A DNA stretch of 64,000 nucleotides, from contig CM043965.1 in NCBI GenBank assembly GCA_014529385.2, positions 11,954,412 to 12,018,411 on the forward strand, given 5' to 3'. Below, one piece after another: positions 11,681 through 23,699 of the stretch. Numbering within the stretch: the first letter of the stretch is position 1; each line of letters begins with the position of its first letter. This stretch comes from Adiantum capillus-veneris (Eukaryota > Streptophyta > Polypodiopsida > Polypodiales > Pteridaceae). The translations under genes were made by a program, and so were the position numbers. Below the pieces are notes generated by a model, which was given only the letters and a program-made list of their open reading frames with translations, was not told where the DNA came from and did no database searches.

Positions 11681-12437
11681 CTAGTTCGCTCTTAAACTAG
11701 GTGGTGCCCCTTGTGTAGTTGGGATTTGGCTGTGGGTTTGTTGTTTTGGTTTGTGTTGTGTTGTGCCCCAGCCCCATTGAGCAGCACGGGAGCCTTGAAG
11801 GGTGTCTAGAGGTTGCTCTTCTTGTTGCCCGCCCCGGACCGCTTCAATGGTAATGAATCTTTTTTGCTTTCTTTCTTCTGCTTGGATTGAGTTGATGACA
11901 TCTTGGAAAGGTAGAGATGGTTCTTTTTCTTCAATCATTATGACTAAGTGTTCATAAGAAGGTGGAAGTTCACTTAATAGTACGATCACTTTATCATATT
12001 TTTGTACTTCGACCTAAATGCTCTGTGACAATGCTCTTAAGCCTATTTACTAGGCTAGCAATGTTGTCCCCTTTGTTCATAATGATCTTGTAAAGTTGTC
12101 TTTTGAGACTAACTTTATTTCTTTTGGCCCTGGCTCCAAAATTACTTTCTAGGACATGCCAGGCTTCAAGTGCATGCTTACATTCATCTATGAAATGCAC
12201 ATAGTTGTTATGCAAGGAGTTGATGATGATTTCTAATGCTTGTTTGTCTTTGGCCAGATTCTGTGTACTTTCTATGAGTGTAGATGCTCTAGTATGTACT
12301 CCATTGGGTCCAGATTTTTTCTCTAAGGCGGTGCTGATAACAGACCATAAACATTTTTTCATTAGGTAACCTTTTAACTTTGTTTTCCAGCTGTGAAACC
12401 CCTCCCTATTGAATTTTTCGATTCCCTTCTCCCCCAT
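11681..12437 (-). pseudogene. gag: Ty1/copia gag, frameshifted
   Basis: The first frame starts at ATG 12437 (minus strand) with FNREGFHSWKTKLKGYLMKK, a copia gag opening. It then gives the UBN2-type block (AWHVLESNFGARAKRNKVSLKRQLY) and stops at 11994. A frameshift near 11992 leads into LLSELPPSYEHLVIMIEEKE and a hydrophilic tail ending at 11681. No zinc knuckle, protease or pol follows, so this is a 5' fragment of an element whose LTR would lie above 12437. Confidence 0.75.
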
Positions 12438-12560
12438 TTATGCTCATAGAGGAGACTCTCCTAGCTAGTGTCTTCCTCTTTACAAAAACACAAAAAGGCC
12501 CCTTAGGATATGATGGAAAATTTATTGGCAAGTTATTGGGCTTGGCTGCAATATTTTCTT

Positions 12561-12564
<4 letters not shown>

Positions 12565-12618
<54 letters not shown>
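12565..12618. repeat. (GA)27 microsatellite
   Basis: A perfect tract of 54 bases. It is the reverse complement of the (TC) tract at 12811-12884, 192 bases away. Confidence 0.98.
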
Positions 12619-12621
<3 letters not shown>

Positions 12622-12805
12622 TGAAGGGAAAGGGGAGGAATAGCATGGTGAGGGCGAGGAAGTAAGCCCATGGGGGTGAGCAAGGAAAAGAAGAGGTGAA
12701 GCCCGCGGTTTTGCAAAGTGCGGAACATGAGGAGAGCAGCAAGCTCGTGACCAGGAGGATAAACCTCCTCTCTCTCCTAGTAGCTTGGACACAGTGGTAG
12801 GACAT

Positions 12806-12810
<5 letters not shown>

Positions 12811-12884
<74 letters not shown>
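12811..12884. repeat. (TC)37 microsatellite
   Basis: A perfect tract of 74 bases. Together with the (GA) tract at 12565-12618 it makes an inverted repeat with a 192-base loop. Confidence 0.98.
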
Positions 12885-12888
<4 letters not shown>

Positions 12889-13279
12889 GCTGGGTAAGAG
12901 TGTGAAGCTCGACGGATTGCAAGTCATGAGGAGGAAGGGATGAAGTTCGAGGCTTGCATGATTAAAGGGATGGATTCTCTCTCTATACGTATATAAAAAA
13001 GAATCACAGAGCAAAGCAAGGCAATTAAAGAGAGTTTTAGAGCTCTTGAGGACACAATCAAAGAGGTGGTTTTGAAGACTTCTTAACAACAATTCAATGG
13101 TGAAGGATGCCACACAGAGTAGAGCTTCTAAGAGCCCTTTTTGGGTATTGAAGTAGAAAAAGAACAACACAAGGAGGAGATATACATCACCATCATCATT
13201 TTTAAATTTGTTTAATCTTGCTGATAAGTATCGGTGCGGCTAACGTCATGCTTTATCTTGTAAAGAGAGATTAAAACTC
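12885..13279. other. Unassigned sequence
   Basis: No gene or element boundary is identified. GypB gag homology stops at about 13280. Confidence 0.4.
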
Positions 13280-15720
13280 CTACTTTTTAGTTAATCCAAG
13301 TGACGATCTAGCCTCAAGTTTTTGTATTGGTGAAAGAGACACTCCCCTTCCATCACCCATCTGGTTTACTCTTCTGCTTACCTCACATGCTTCATTGGCC
13401 TCTCTGATTTGTTTCCACAATTTGTCAAGGCCATCTATTTCTTTAAAACTGTTAGGTATAGCTATGTGAAATCCTTCAGAAGAGTTATCCATGGTATTCA
13501 ACACTATCCCTGGTTCTAATGTTGAGTCCTTGAGCTTTGGTCCGTTCTCGTCACTAGAATCTAGGTCTTTTCATTCTTGTTTTGGTAGGATTATTGGTGT
13601 AGGTAGAACAAGGATCACATCCTTAGGTTTTCCAATTGGTGGTTCTAGTAAATCTTGGTCTATTTGAATCATTTTTTGGCACATTTCAATCCTTTTCTTT
13701 TCTAGTTTTGCATATGGATATTTCATCCACCTCTGTTCTTGGGTTTGGTTGTTTTTAAGACACACTTCATAGGCTTTCAAGAGGGCATCTAATGGCTTGT
13801 TAACCTTCTCAACCAACACTGATCCTCTTGAACTAGCACTTCTCAGCTTCTCCTCTATGGATGGTTCTTTTAGAGCTTGAGACGTCTACATAATAGAAGG
13901 TGCAACCATTTACTCATGTTGTCTTATCTTCTCTTTATCTTGGGTAAGCTCTTCAACTAGGGATTTTCTCTCTCGTTCCCTACGTGCTTTCATCCTAGCC
14001 TTTTTAGCTTTCCAAATATTCCATTTACTCTTGGTTTTTTGACTAGGTGCATTGTTCTTTGGCTCACTTGTTTGTGAACTCCTGTTAGTTTTTATTTTTA
14101 GTGTCTCTGGGTTCTCATTAGCTTCCTTTCAAGCTTGGACTCTTGTTACTAATTGAATTGGTATGAAGTTCTGTTTTACTGAGCTACTTGATAGATTAAC
14201 AATTCTTGAGACATTCATTGTGATGTATAGGACTTGATTTGGAATTTTTGGACATTTGGGGATTAAGTGAATGACGCCATAGTCAAGACAATAAGAATTT
14301 ACTTAAGTGGTGTCCATATGGGGACATTGTTTGACCAAGTGGTTGTCGTAGCTTTTCTAACAATCTGCCTCTAGTTGAAGAGCCTCTTCCTGCATTTCTT
14401 CTTGGTTGTAAACAAGCTCTGACCTAGCTAAGCCTTTATTCACAATGAGCCACAATGTCCTTTTTTCCATCTCAAACCTTCTTTCTTTAGGTCAAAATGC
14501 AGGAGGTAGAGGTTGTATTGGAATCACCATTCCATGTGTTTCTCTCATCTTCTGTCACTTCAAAGGACAATACCACTTTGCTTTTATAATACATTGTAGT
14601 TGGTTCTAGCACTTCGTTTACTAGATGCTTCCATCATTGATGTGTATCTCATGTCTACCGTGCATTCTAGCACCTAGCAGTGGAGGTTGTTGCCCTAAGA
14701 AAAATTGTGTCCTTGAAACTCCTATTGGACCTAGCACCTTTTGTGAAATGTATCTAGGTGGAGGAGGTGCTACTAGAATAGGTTGTACATACCTATCCTT
14801 AGAATATTCCATGCTATAGTAGCACTCTTCCCTCATTTGGTTTGTTTCTCTCAATTTCACACTACTCAAGATCCCTCGGACCTGACTGTACAAGAGGAGT
14901 TAGCCTCTTGACCATTTTGTCGATAAATTTCTATTCATCGATAGGTGACACCAATTTTGCAATGGACTCATTCATTTGTGAATCATTGTGTTGAGAGTAT
15001 GTGTCCTCCTCTTGACTCTTACAAACGATTTCTTGATATTCATCACAATTATCCACCAGATAAAGAGCTTCTTTTATCAATTCATTTAGTGTTAGGCCCC
15101 TTATTATATGCAGATTCTTCTGAAGACCTGCATGTCTCATTCCCTATATAAAGATCAAAATCAATTGTGTTTGTGTAGGTAGTTGTGCTCTTGGACATAA
15201 CTTGACATATCTCTTGAGATGTAATGCCGCTTTGCACATGGATTTGCCCTCTTTTTTCTTGATTCTTTGGATTTGCGAGGCCATATTGTGAGCTATGCCT
15301 TTTTGCAAGAATTCTTCAATGAATTCTTGCAATAGCTCGTCTAGAGTCTCGAAATCTTGACTTCCATTGAATCGAACCATATAGCAGTGTCATCTTCTAG
15401 AGTCAGTCAAAATCCTGCAAATTGTGTTGCAGAATCCAAAACAGAAGGCAGTTGAAATCTAGTGCTAAATCATTTCTCTCGCTCCAACATACAGCCTTTG
15501 AAAGCGTTCCAAATCAAAGATCAGAGTAACATCCTCCAAATACATCCTAGTAATAGGAGCTTGTAGATGTCTTAATCTCTTGTTCAGTGTGATGATCTGT
15601 AATGAGTGTTGCTCATCGCCCTTTAATGACTCAATCACATATTTGGCTTTACCTTTGCCATCGATAATGTACTATTATTGGTGTACTCGAGTATCTCCAG
15701 TGTTGCCCTTCTATCCACTG
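13280..15720 (-). pseudogene. gag: GypB gag core and C-terminal part
   Basis: Minus-strand blocks in order: LTLEDDTA.WFDS (about 15390) and ETLDELLQEFIEEFLQKGIAHN (the retrotransposon gag core, about 15340-15270); LNELIKEALYLVDNC (about 15080); EECYYSMEYSKDRYVQP (about 14820); a degenerate zinc knuckle with CLDYGVIHLIPKC (about 14300); a charged RERERKSLVEELTQ segment (about 13960); LLKAYEVCLKNNQTQEQRWMKYPY (about 13740); and KLWKQIREANEACEVSRRVNQMGD (about 13400). Each block has a close partner in GypC. Several stops and frameshifts break it. Confidence 0.78.
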
Positions 15721-15721
15721 C

Positions 15722-18010
15722 CTCGCTACTGCTAATCATCAAACCACTGGTCCCCCGACTGCTGCTCTGGCTGGTCTAGCTGGTCTTTGTCGAGATGACT
15801 CCCCCCTGTGGTAGCTGGTCCACCAGCTCTAGATCCTAAAGATGGGGAAGGAGGAAAGTCATTGTGATCATTAGGTTTGTCGATCGTATTGTCCTCCCCT
15901 TTCTCATTCTTCTCTTCTTTCCTCTCAGAATCCTCATCAGGATTATTTTGCTTTTCAATATAATCCATGATGGCTTCATTTTCTAATGGCATGTTCTATT
16001 CAAAGAGCTTGTCTTGCAAATCACTCTGCATGGTCTCCATAAGTGCCTTTTGATTGTCCATATTTAGAGTGGCGTTGCCTTCTAGACTTGGAATATCAGC
16101 AAGATTATTATAAACATATCTCTCTGTAAGAGAAACCTTTATTGCAGTGTGGGTTGTCATCAGCTCTTTGAAGTCTATCCGCTTCATTCTTAGCATAGTC
16201 TGAAATCTATCAACATCTCTTAAGGTTGTTGCCTTTTCTTTCTTTAATTGCCAATTTTCTATTTCAAACCTCAAGAACTTTGTGTTCACCTCATTAATTG
16301 TCCTTACTGACTGATTTTCAGCAACATTATGCCCGAGTTTTTGTGCAACCACATCCTACTAATGTTTTTGAACCTACTACTATTGGCTGCTTTCTAGTTC
16401 TTCTTCTAGCTTAACCATCTGCTTATTGGAAGTTGATGCGTCCATCATCTGTCCTAAAGCATTGACAATGGTGTTCCATGATGATTGGATAAGCATTGAG
16501 CAGCCATCAGCTACTATTGCCTAGTCAGATTGGATTGTCTCATAAACCATAATGGGATCCATGTTTGGTAAGTGAGCCAAATTAAATTTTTGAAAAATTA
16601 GGTGGTCTTTGAGAGGCTCTATTGTAAATGCTACGGTTTTACCTTGGCTATGGATAAAGTCGATTCACTGAAAGGAATTATGTTGGTGGACCCATCAGGT
16701 TACTGAGCCCTTTCCCTTGTCTTTGACTGCCGCCTGCTCAGCACTTGATGTTTCTTCTTGGCCCTTTCTAGTGCTGCTGTCTGCTGGAGTTTGATCTTCT
16801 TATTGGCCCTTCCTAGCACTAGTATGTGTTGGAGTCTACTCTTCAGGTGTAGCTGAATTCTGGCCTGCTGAAAGTTTCCTAATAGACAAAGACTTTGCCT
16901 GACTCTCTAGTTTATTTAACGAAGTAGTGCTTTTGGCCAATGTAATCCTTGGTTTCTTTGAACCACTGGCTTCCACCTGTGTGGCCTTCCTTTTTTGTCT
17001 AGCTAGGGCCAACTGATTGCCTGGAGCCTATTCATCTGTAGAAAGCTCAACATTGTTAGTCTTTGGGATGGGCTTCAAATTCCAAGCCATCTTTATCTAG
17101 AAATGAGCTTCTGGAGCGGTTACCCAGTACAGAAACTGCCAGAAATACCAATCTTTGAATACATTATGAGATTTCAGCTTGGTAGTCTGCTGGAGCACAT
17201 TATGAGACAATAGCTGACATAAGTTGATTTTAGCCATAGCATTTAATTGTTTTGCAAGCAGCATAGCAAACAACTTTTCTGATACATACGTGGGATTATT
17301 TTTCAGGCTAACAGCCTCAACAACAAACCTGTAAGCTGAGGGGATGTCCAGTCCTGCTACTATTGGAACTCCTTGTGCACTAGCCTTTCATTTCTTCTTG
17401 ACTGCTTTATCCTCTTTCAAAGCCGAACTTATTTGTTTTGCAGGCGCTGTGGTCGGATTTGGCTCATTGGGCATTTTGAAAGCATAAGCAATATTTTCAG
17501 GAGTTGCCGTGACTTTTACAACGTTGAAAACATCACTTCCATTCTCGGCATTGAAAGAATCAAGAACCTGCTTGATTATGGCCATGTCAAAATATACTCT
17601 TGTAGCTTGTACCACCAGATGTAGGTCCCATAGCTATAGCAGTGCTTCGACCTGCTTAGTGAACACATACCTTTGTATCTTGCTGTGTGGGATAAGTGGT
17701 GCAGAATCTTTAAGAGAGGTGATGATTGTTGAAGTTTCATCTATGGTATCCTGCATCTTCTCCAACATTTTCCTTCTACCCATATACTATGAGGACGGTA
17801 AGTCTGTAGAGGAAGAAGGCTTACTTGGATAGTGAAAGCCGTAGCTGGTGTGTCGGGTAGGGACAAACAATGATCAACAAAATCTTCGGACGAGGAGGTT
17901 TGTGGTTGTAGTGAAGAAGCCTCAGAGCTTGGCAATGGCGAGTGTGTAACCGTAGGTAGGCATTGCACAGAGGATTTGTGAGGAAGATCAATGCCTACAC
18001 ACCTTATTGT
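15722..18010 (-). pseudogene. GypB N-terminal extension of unknown function
   Basis: A long, mostly readable minus-strand coding stretch. Segments: an open frame at 17615-17388 with NVVKVTATPENIAYAFKM; then AYRFVVEAVSLKNNPTYV and LCQLLSHNV at about 17330-17180; a basic Lys/Ser/Thr-rich stretch (about 17080-16800); an open frame at 16352-15996 rich in Leu/Glu heptads that could be a coiled coil; and a very acidic segment (15992-15732, EKQNNPDEDSERKEEKNE). I do not recognise the family. Its position before a gag core suggests a gag N-terminal domain or a transduplicated plant gene. Confidence 0.45.
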
Positions 18011-18019
18011 TATACGCAT

Positions 18020-18379
18020 TCACGCCATAAAAGCTCCACTACTTACCATTCCTAGAGTTTTGTGAATTGTTGATGATGTGGTACACATGCATTGGCTAAT
18101 AATTTCCATGTTTTCTTTAATGATTACCACAAGAATTACCACTGACCCTTGTCCCCATAAAACTTGGTACTTGCTCTGACACTTTACTAACTCTGCCACT
18201 AGCACTGCTTTAGCACGCTGAGACTTTCTGACACCATGACTGGCTCTGGTATTGGTTGTACCTGGAAGAGGTTTAGAGTGGCTGATTCTGAAATCTAAAG
18301 GGAAAAACCATTTTCCCAACAGGGAGCATATTAAGCTGAGACACATTTTTCCCGAATATTGAGAACAATAGTAGCGCAA
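18020..18379 (-). pseudogene. Hypothetical 119-residue frame upstream of GypB
   Basis: An open minus-strand frame from 18379 to 18020. It contains a basic RASHGVRKSQRAKAV block that could be the N-terminus of the GypB polyprotein, but no family match is recognised. No TATA box or LTR is seen directly upstream. Confidence 0.25.
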
Positions 18380-18380
18380 G

Positions 18381-18990
18381 CTAACATATCATGGCTAGAA
18401 GATTCTTATTTAACTTTATTTTGTATTCTAGTGATGTTAGCAAACACTCAAAATCATGATAACCCATTTGTGAATATATTAACTTTTCAATGTTTGTATC
18501 ATTTGTGACATTTTGAGAACTTAGATTCAACTGCTCATTTGTGTAATCATTTGTAACGTTTTGAGAACTTAGATTCACTGCTTTTAGTGTTTCTTTGTGT
18601 AATCACACTCAATAGATTCAAGAACTTGTTGTATTGTAAATTTTATTGTTTTGAAAATTAGGTTCTCTATGTGAAGAAATACTAATGGATTCTCGGTCTA
18701 AGTAGAGAGACGTACTTGACTTTCCTTTGCTTCCGTAAAACTCAAGGTATCTCTTAAGATTCCACATAATACTAATAGTCCCAAAATTTGGCACTACTTA
18801 TTTCTGAGATTTTGAAGGTAAAAATCCCTCCTCCACTCGTTTTGCACAGCGAGGCGCCCTCGCCTCTCCTTGGGCTCTGTTTCCCCCTCTCCCTTCCCTC
18901 GCTATGGCAACAGACTCATCTCAGTCTCATGCGGGCCGTGGCAGCTCACATGGCAAGACTCCCTCTCTGACGTAGCCCATGTCATGGCAA
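18381..18990. other. Unassigned sequence before the SSR cluster
   Basis: A short internal repeat (AACTTAGATTCA...CATTTGT, about 18500-18580) is visible. No gene. Confidence 0.4.
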
Positions 18991-19109
<119 letters not shown>

Positions 19110-19292
19110 GCATGGCATGGTACCATTCTCTCTCATCGCTCTACTGTCGGGATTTCCGTCCTCCACACAATGGGCCCCCATGCAGTCTTTTGCCTTGCCG
19201 GGGAGTTCGAAAAGTTTCAAAGCATGGCTTACACTGGATATGGCCCCTCTATCTCTCTCTCTCTCCACCTTCCACCACACAGATGGCGCATT

Positions 19293-19408
<116 letters not shown>

Positions 19409-19639
19409 ACCATACTACATGTGTGCACATAGGAGGAGAGTCATTCTTTTCCTGCAAATGAGTTGGGCGAGACAAACACATGAAGAACCTACTTGGCATC
19501 CGATACACCATCACCGTGTAGAGCAAGAAAAGACCACTGCACCTCGGCTTGTTTTGATAGATGCACAAGGGCAAGATTTCTCTCTACCTCCCTCTCAGAG
19601 ACCTGTATTGTGTTGTTCGATAGCCCTTGCAGCCAGAAC

Positions 19640-20520
19640 CCTCGCTGATACGGAAACCACCATCCTGAGACTGGGAATCACAAATTCCATAGGCACTATA
19701 GCTTTAGTACCATACACCATTCCGAATGGTGTGAGGTCAGTGGTGACTTTATAAGCTGTCCTGTAGGCCCATAGAGCAATCTAGAGCTTAAGGTCCCATT
19801 GGTGTGGCTCCTTCTGCGCAATCTTGGTGAGAATGTTATTGATAGTTTTGTTACTGCTCTTTGCTTGACCATTTCACCTGGGATAACATGGCGTTGACTT
19901 CTTGTGCTTTGCTGAGAGTATTTCCATCAGAATATCCATAGTATCATTAATAAAATGTGTCCCTTGATCAGACAAAATCTCCACAGGGCATCCATAACTC
20001 CAGATAAGATTTTCAAATAACAATATAGCAGTGGACTTTGCAGTGTTATCTAGAAGAGCCTTGGCTTCTACACATTCGGTGACATAACAAGTGGCCATCA
20101 ATATATACGGGTTCTTCCTTGGAGTGATTTTCTTGAATGGACCCATGAAGTCTATATCGCATCTCATAAATAGTCCCAAGGGTTGAACTGGAGTAAGTGA
20201 AGTCATATCGGCTGTTGTTGGTCCATCCATCCTCTGGAATATATCAGAAGTTTTGCAAAACCTTCTAGCATCAGATATTAGAGTCTGCCACCACAATCTA
20301 GCCTGCAAAATCTTTTTGTAAGTAATATCAGTGGAGAAGTGTCCTCCAAAATCACCATCGTGTGCCTCAAAAATAACTTTCATTCTGTCTTCCATTGGCA
20401 CACACTTTCGAAGAACCCCATCTACTCCCTGTCTATAGAGAAATCCCTCTATAATGGTGAACTTGAGACTCTTAATAATCATAGCCTTCTTCTGATTCTT
20501 GGTTCAGTTTTATGGGAATC
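19640..20520 (-). pseudogene. pol: GypA integrase
   Basis: An open frame from 20482 to 19874 gives the zinc-binding N-terminus (HDGDFGGH, then CKTSDIFQR where the last Cys of the HHCC site is replaced). It continues with the core: CDIDFMGPF (first Asp), EILSDQGTHFIND (second Asp), and a stop after the STPCYPR block at 19874. Past the stop the reading goes on: NGQAKSSNKTI, in which the expected catalytic Glu is Lys, then WAYRTAYKVTTDLTPFGMVYG (about 19770-19690). Loss of the catalytic Glu and a zinc Cys makes it inactive even without the stop. Confidence 0.82.
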
Positions 20521-20599
20521 CTCCTTTGGAAAGAAACTTATATACATCATACCATTATGGATCTGTGTTTTCCTCAGTTGTTACCTAAAACAGTTCTGC

Positions 20600-21170
20600 A
20601 TCCACTCGCTCATCTCTCAAGGATACTCTTGAGTAGCCATTAGTACTTGTGGATAGGGCTTGTGAAACATGCAGAATTCAAACTCGATCAGTACAATGGG
20701 ATTTGCCGGGCTTTTGAAACATGCAAAATTCAAACTCCATCAGGAACATCATCCATCTGATCAATCTTCCTTGAATAATAAATTTGTTAATAAAAAATAA
20801 TAATTCCTGATGATCCACATAAAAATGAAATAGCTTGCCCAACAAATAATGTCAAAACTTAGTGGCACTGAAAACCATCCCTAAGGCTTCTCTCTCCGAA
20901 GTAGTATATCCTTCTTCAGCTTGACTGAATCTCCGATTGGCAAAATATATAGGATAATCAGTCCTCCCTTTTGGCTAAGCCATTATTGCTCCCATTGCCA
21001 ATCCTCAAGAATCGACATGCACATGAAAAATAACATCCCAATCCGCTTGTCGAAGTATTGGCTTATTGATTATGGCATTCTTCAAAGAAAACTCTCCTCA
21101 CATTTAGCAGTCTAGATGAACTTGCTGGTTTTCTTTGTGAGCTCATGCATTGGTAATGCCTTAGAAGAAA
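20600..21170 (-). pseudogene. pol: GypA RNase H
   Basis: Minus-strand reading gives YFANRRFSQAEEGYTTSERE (about 20950-20890), HYLLGKLFHFYVDHQ (about 20850-20810) and GRLIRWMMFLMEFEF (about 20770-20730). These are standard blocks of the gypsy RNase H, which removes RNA from the RNA:DNA hybrid. Frame breaks are frequent. Confidence 0.65.
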
Positions 21171-21309
21171 ACATATGATTGAAGTATTGGCTTACTGATA
21201 ATGGCATTCTTCAAAGAAAACTCTCCTTACATTTAGCAGTCCAGATGAACTTGTTGGTTTTCTTTGTGAGCTCATAGAATGGTAATGCCTTAGAAGAAAC
21301 ATATGAATA
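21052..21309 (-). repeat. 129-bp tandem duplication inside GypA pol
   Basis: The block starting GAAGTATTGGCTTA at 21052 recurs at 21181 with about 90 percent or better identity by eye. The period of 129 bases equals 43 codons, so the duplication keeps frame. It covers the RT connection region after YRRFI. Confidence 0.85.
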
Positions 21310-22231
21310 AATCTTCTATAAAAATCGATATATCCCAAGAATGAACTTAGATTTGATGCTATGCGGGGTGCCTTGGCTTGCTGGACGCATTGGATTTTAT
21401 CATTACTCATCTCTATGCCATTCCTTTACACTTTATGTCCCAGTAGTTGTCCCTTCCCAACCAGGAAAATAGATTTGAATGGGTTCAAACAGATCCTGTT
21501 CTCCTTACAATGATGAAAAATCATTTCCAAAAAGAGAAAATGCTTCTCCTTAGCACGAGTATACAGTGAAGTCATCCATAAATATGGTGAGAAATTGTTG
21601 TAGGCAAACTTAAAGCCATTGATATACCAGGAATTCACTAAATATCTGCATCATACATCTTTGGAAGGTCGCTTGAGCATTGCAAAGACCAAATGGCATA
21701 ACCAAATAGATGAGTGCACTCCATTCAATAATAAAGTAAGTTCTACTCCGGTATTCAGGAGCAATCTGTAGCTGATTATAACCACTGTAGCCATCCATAA
21801 AGCTATACATACCATGGCTTGCAATCTCATCAAGAAGCATATCTGTAAAAGATAATGGAAAAGGATTCTTGATGGTTTGAGCATGCAGATTTCAATAATC
21901 CACACAAAATTTGATCTTTCCATTCTTCTTGGACACTACCACAATAGAAAACAATCAGTCACTACTTGCGACTTCAGTGATAAATCCAGCCTTCAGAAGG
22001 TTATCGATTTCTTCTTTGATCTTCTTAGCATAATTTGGATTCATTCTGTACCATTGCAATCGCACTGCTCTGGCATATATCCGGCTTCAGAGGTATCCTA
22101 TGTTGATAGACCTCTCGATCTACTCCTTTTAGATCAATATGCTCCCATGTGAATATGTCTTTGTACTTATGGAACATGAGGCGGTCTTTTTCTTTCATTC
22201 CTGGGTTTAGATGCTTGTTTACTTTGATCAA
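21170..22231 (-). pseudogene. pol: GypA reverse transcriptase
   Basis: Minus-strand RT blocks: a spacer ending RIPLKPD (about 22100); YSFMDGYSGYNQLQIAPEYR (about 21800-21740); LVMPFGLCNAQATFQRCM (about 21710-21655); the catalytic FMDD box (21571-21579 for M-D-D); QLLGHKV (about 21430); and SSFLGYIDFYRRFI (about 21350-21310). It copies element RNA into DNA. All core blocks are present but divided among frames by stops. Confidence 0.88.
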
Positions 22232-22700
22232 TCTAGGACTTTCCTTAGAACACAGGTTCCATTCTTTGATTTCTTAATCATCTAGAAGCAGTCAGTTAGG
22301 CCCACCTCCCTTCCTTTTGGTTGACTCCTCAGCATAATCCCAGGACGGACCTCTTACTTTTGAACTTCAGTAACTTCTTCACAGTGTACTTGTATAGAGG
22401 CCACTGGTGTACTGGAATCTGCAAATTCTTCTATAGAGTCAACTGGTTTCTCTGGGCATCCACTTAGCTGAACTAGTCGTTCTTCAAATTTTAGTTTAAT
22501 GAACTGACCTGGAAACTGCTTCCTTTGCTTTTTAGCCTAATCTTTGTCAAATAATAGTGCATTGAGGTCTATCTCAGCCAATGGAAAAATGTTCATTGCC
22601 AGTATCCTCTCAGTCTTCTTTAGCCTATACTTTTGGCAAAGCTCTTTTGGTTGCAGTGCCTTCTTCCAACTTCTAGTGTTGTTTGTCTGGATTTGAATTC
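22232..22700 (-). pseudogene. GypA spacer between protease and RT
   Basis: Degenerate polyprotein sequence without a named domain. The fragment at 2440-3080 is a relative of this stretch. Confidence 0.55.
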
Positions 22701-23040
22701 TTCTACTGGTGCTCTATATTATAAGAATCTGATTGGCATAGTCCTGAATAGACTGTGCCGTTCGCAAGCATGGACGTCCCCGTAGCATCCCATATGCACC
22801 TTGCATATCCAGTACTAAGAAGATGGTCTTGAACTTTACTTTTCCCACCCTTATTTGCATACTCTCTATCATCTCAATTGCTTGCACAACTCTGTGATGA
22901 TCGGACATTTGAACTTTAAAAGGTGCTGGTTTCAAGTTTATGATACCCATTCTTTGTTGAAGGTGTGTCCCCACGATGTTTACACTTGCCTCTCCATCCA
23001 GTATGACACCGGATATTGGCTTTTATTGTTTCCTGACTTT
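22700..23040 (-). pseudogene. GypA aspartic protease
   Basis: The open frame at 22974-22714 contains MLRGRPCLRTAQSIQDYANQ, the 'LGRPWL' flap block. Just before it VILDGEASVNIVG carries the catalytic Asp (codon 22996-22998, minus strand). The family has Asp-Gly/Ser-Gly-Ala here; Glu replaces the second Gly, which should disable the enzyme. Confidence 0.72.
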
Positions 23041-23699
23041 GTAGTCTACCTGGATTACCGGCACTTCATCGTCTTTGACAACTGCCAAGTCAAGTGCTTT
23101 GGCATTTGATTCAGCTTTTCTTCATTGTCTGATGAATTTTGCTGCTTCAGGTAAAGTTTTTCTGATGTATTTAGTTCAACTGTCAGTTTTTGAATTCTTT
23201 CATAGATCTTGACATGGATTTATTCTCTCTCTTGATTAGAGTTATTATCAGAACTTGAGGAATCGAGACTATCTGCACAGTGCCACTCCTCTATTCTGGT
23301 GTCTACTTTGCCCCCTTGATTATTTTCCATTGCAGCTAGATTTGTTTTAACATTTCCTAGATCCTCCACCAATCCCTAAACTGCAGCCATCATAGTCTCC
23401 GGAATCCCACACTCTAACTGATTTGGTTGTGTTTTCTCAAAATACTAGGCTCGTATCTTTTGAATGACCAAAGCATCAAAATATTTCGGCTGCTCTGGTA
23501 TCTTCTTTGCTAGATCCTCTGTGATCTTAGCCGCCAGTTCTCTTTGCTTCTACCATTCATCGAATACCTTCTATTTGCCCTTTGTCTTCCATACCTCCCT
23601 CTGGTGAGCCCATTTGCTAGTTTCAAAACTAAGTAGTTTTTCCGGCTCCTCTGGGATTTCCTCAATGACTACCCCTTTACTGCATGTAACTGATTTTAT

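Larger units (their letters stand above)
13280..18380 (-). mobile_element. GypB: truncated gypsy element, gag region only
   Basis: A minus-strand gypsy remnant with a gag that is collinear with GypC gag (43800-46500). Homology ends at about 13280, so protease and pol are missing. No LTR, primer site or polypurine tract is visible. Upstream of the shared gag core lies about 2.3 kb of additional coding-like sequence not found in GypC. Confidence 0.7.

Noticed and set aside
12533-13170. Open frames of up to 203 codons across (GA)n/(CT)n tracts
   Set aside because: They encode Arg-Glu or Ser-Leu dipeptide runs; the frame is open only because the tract lacks stops.
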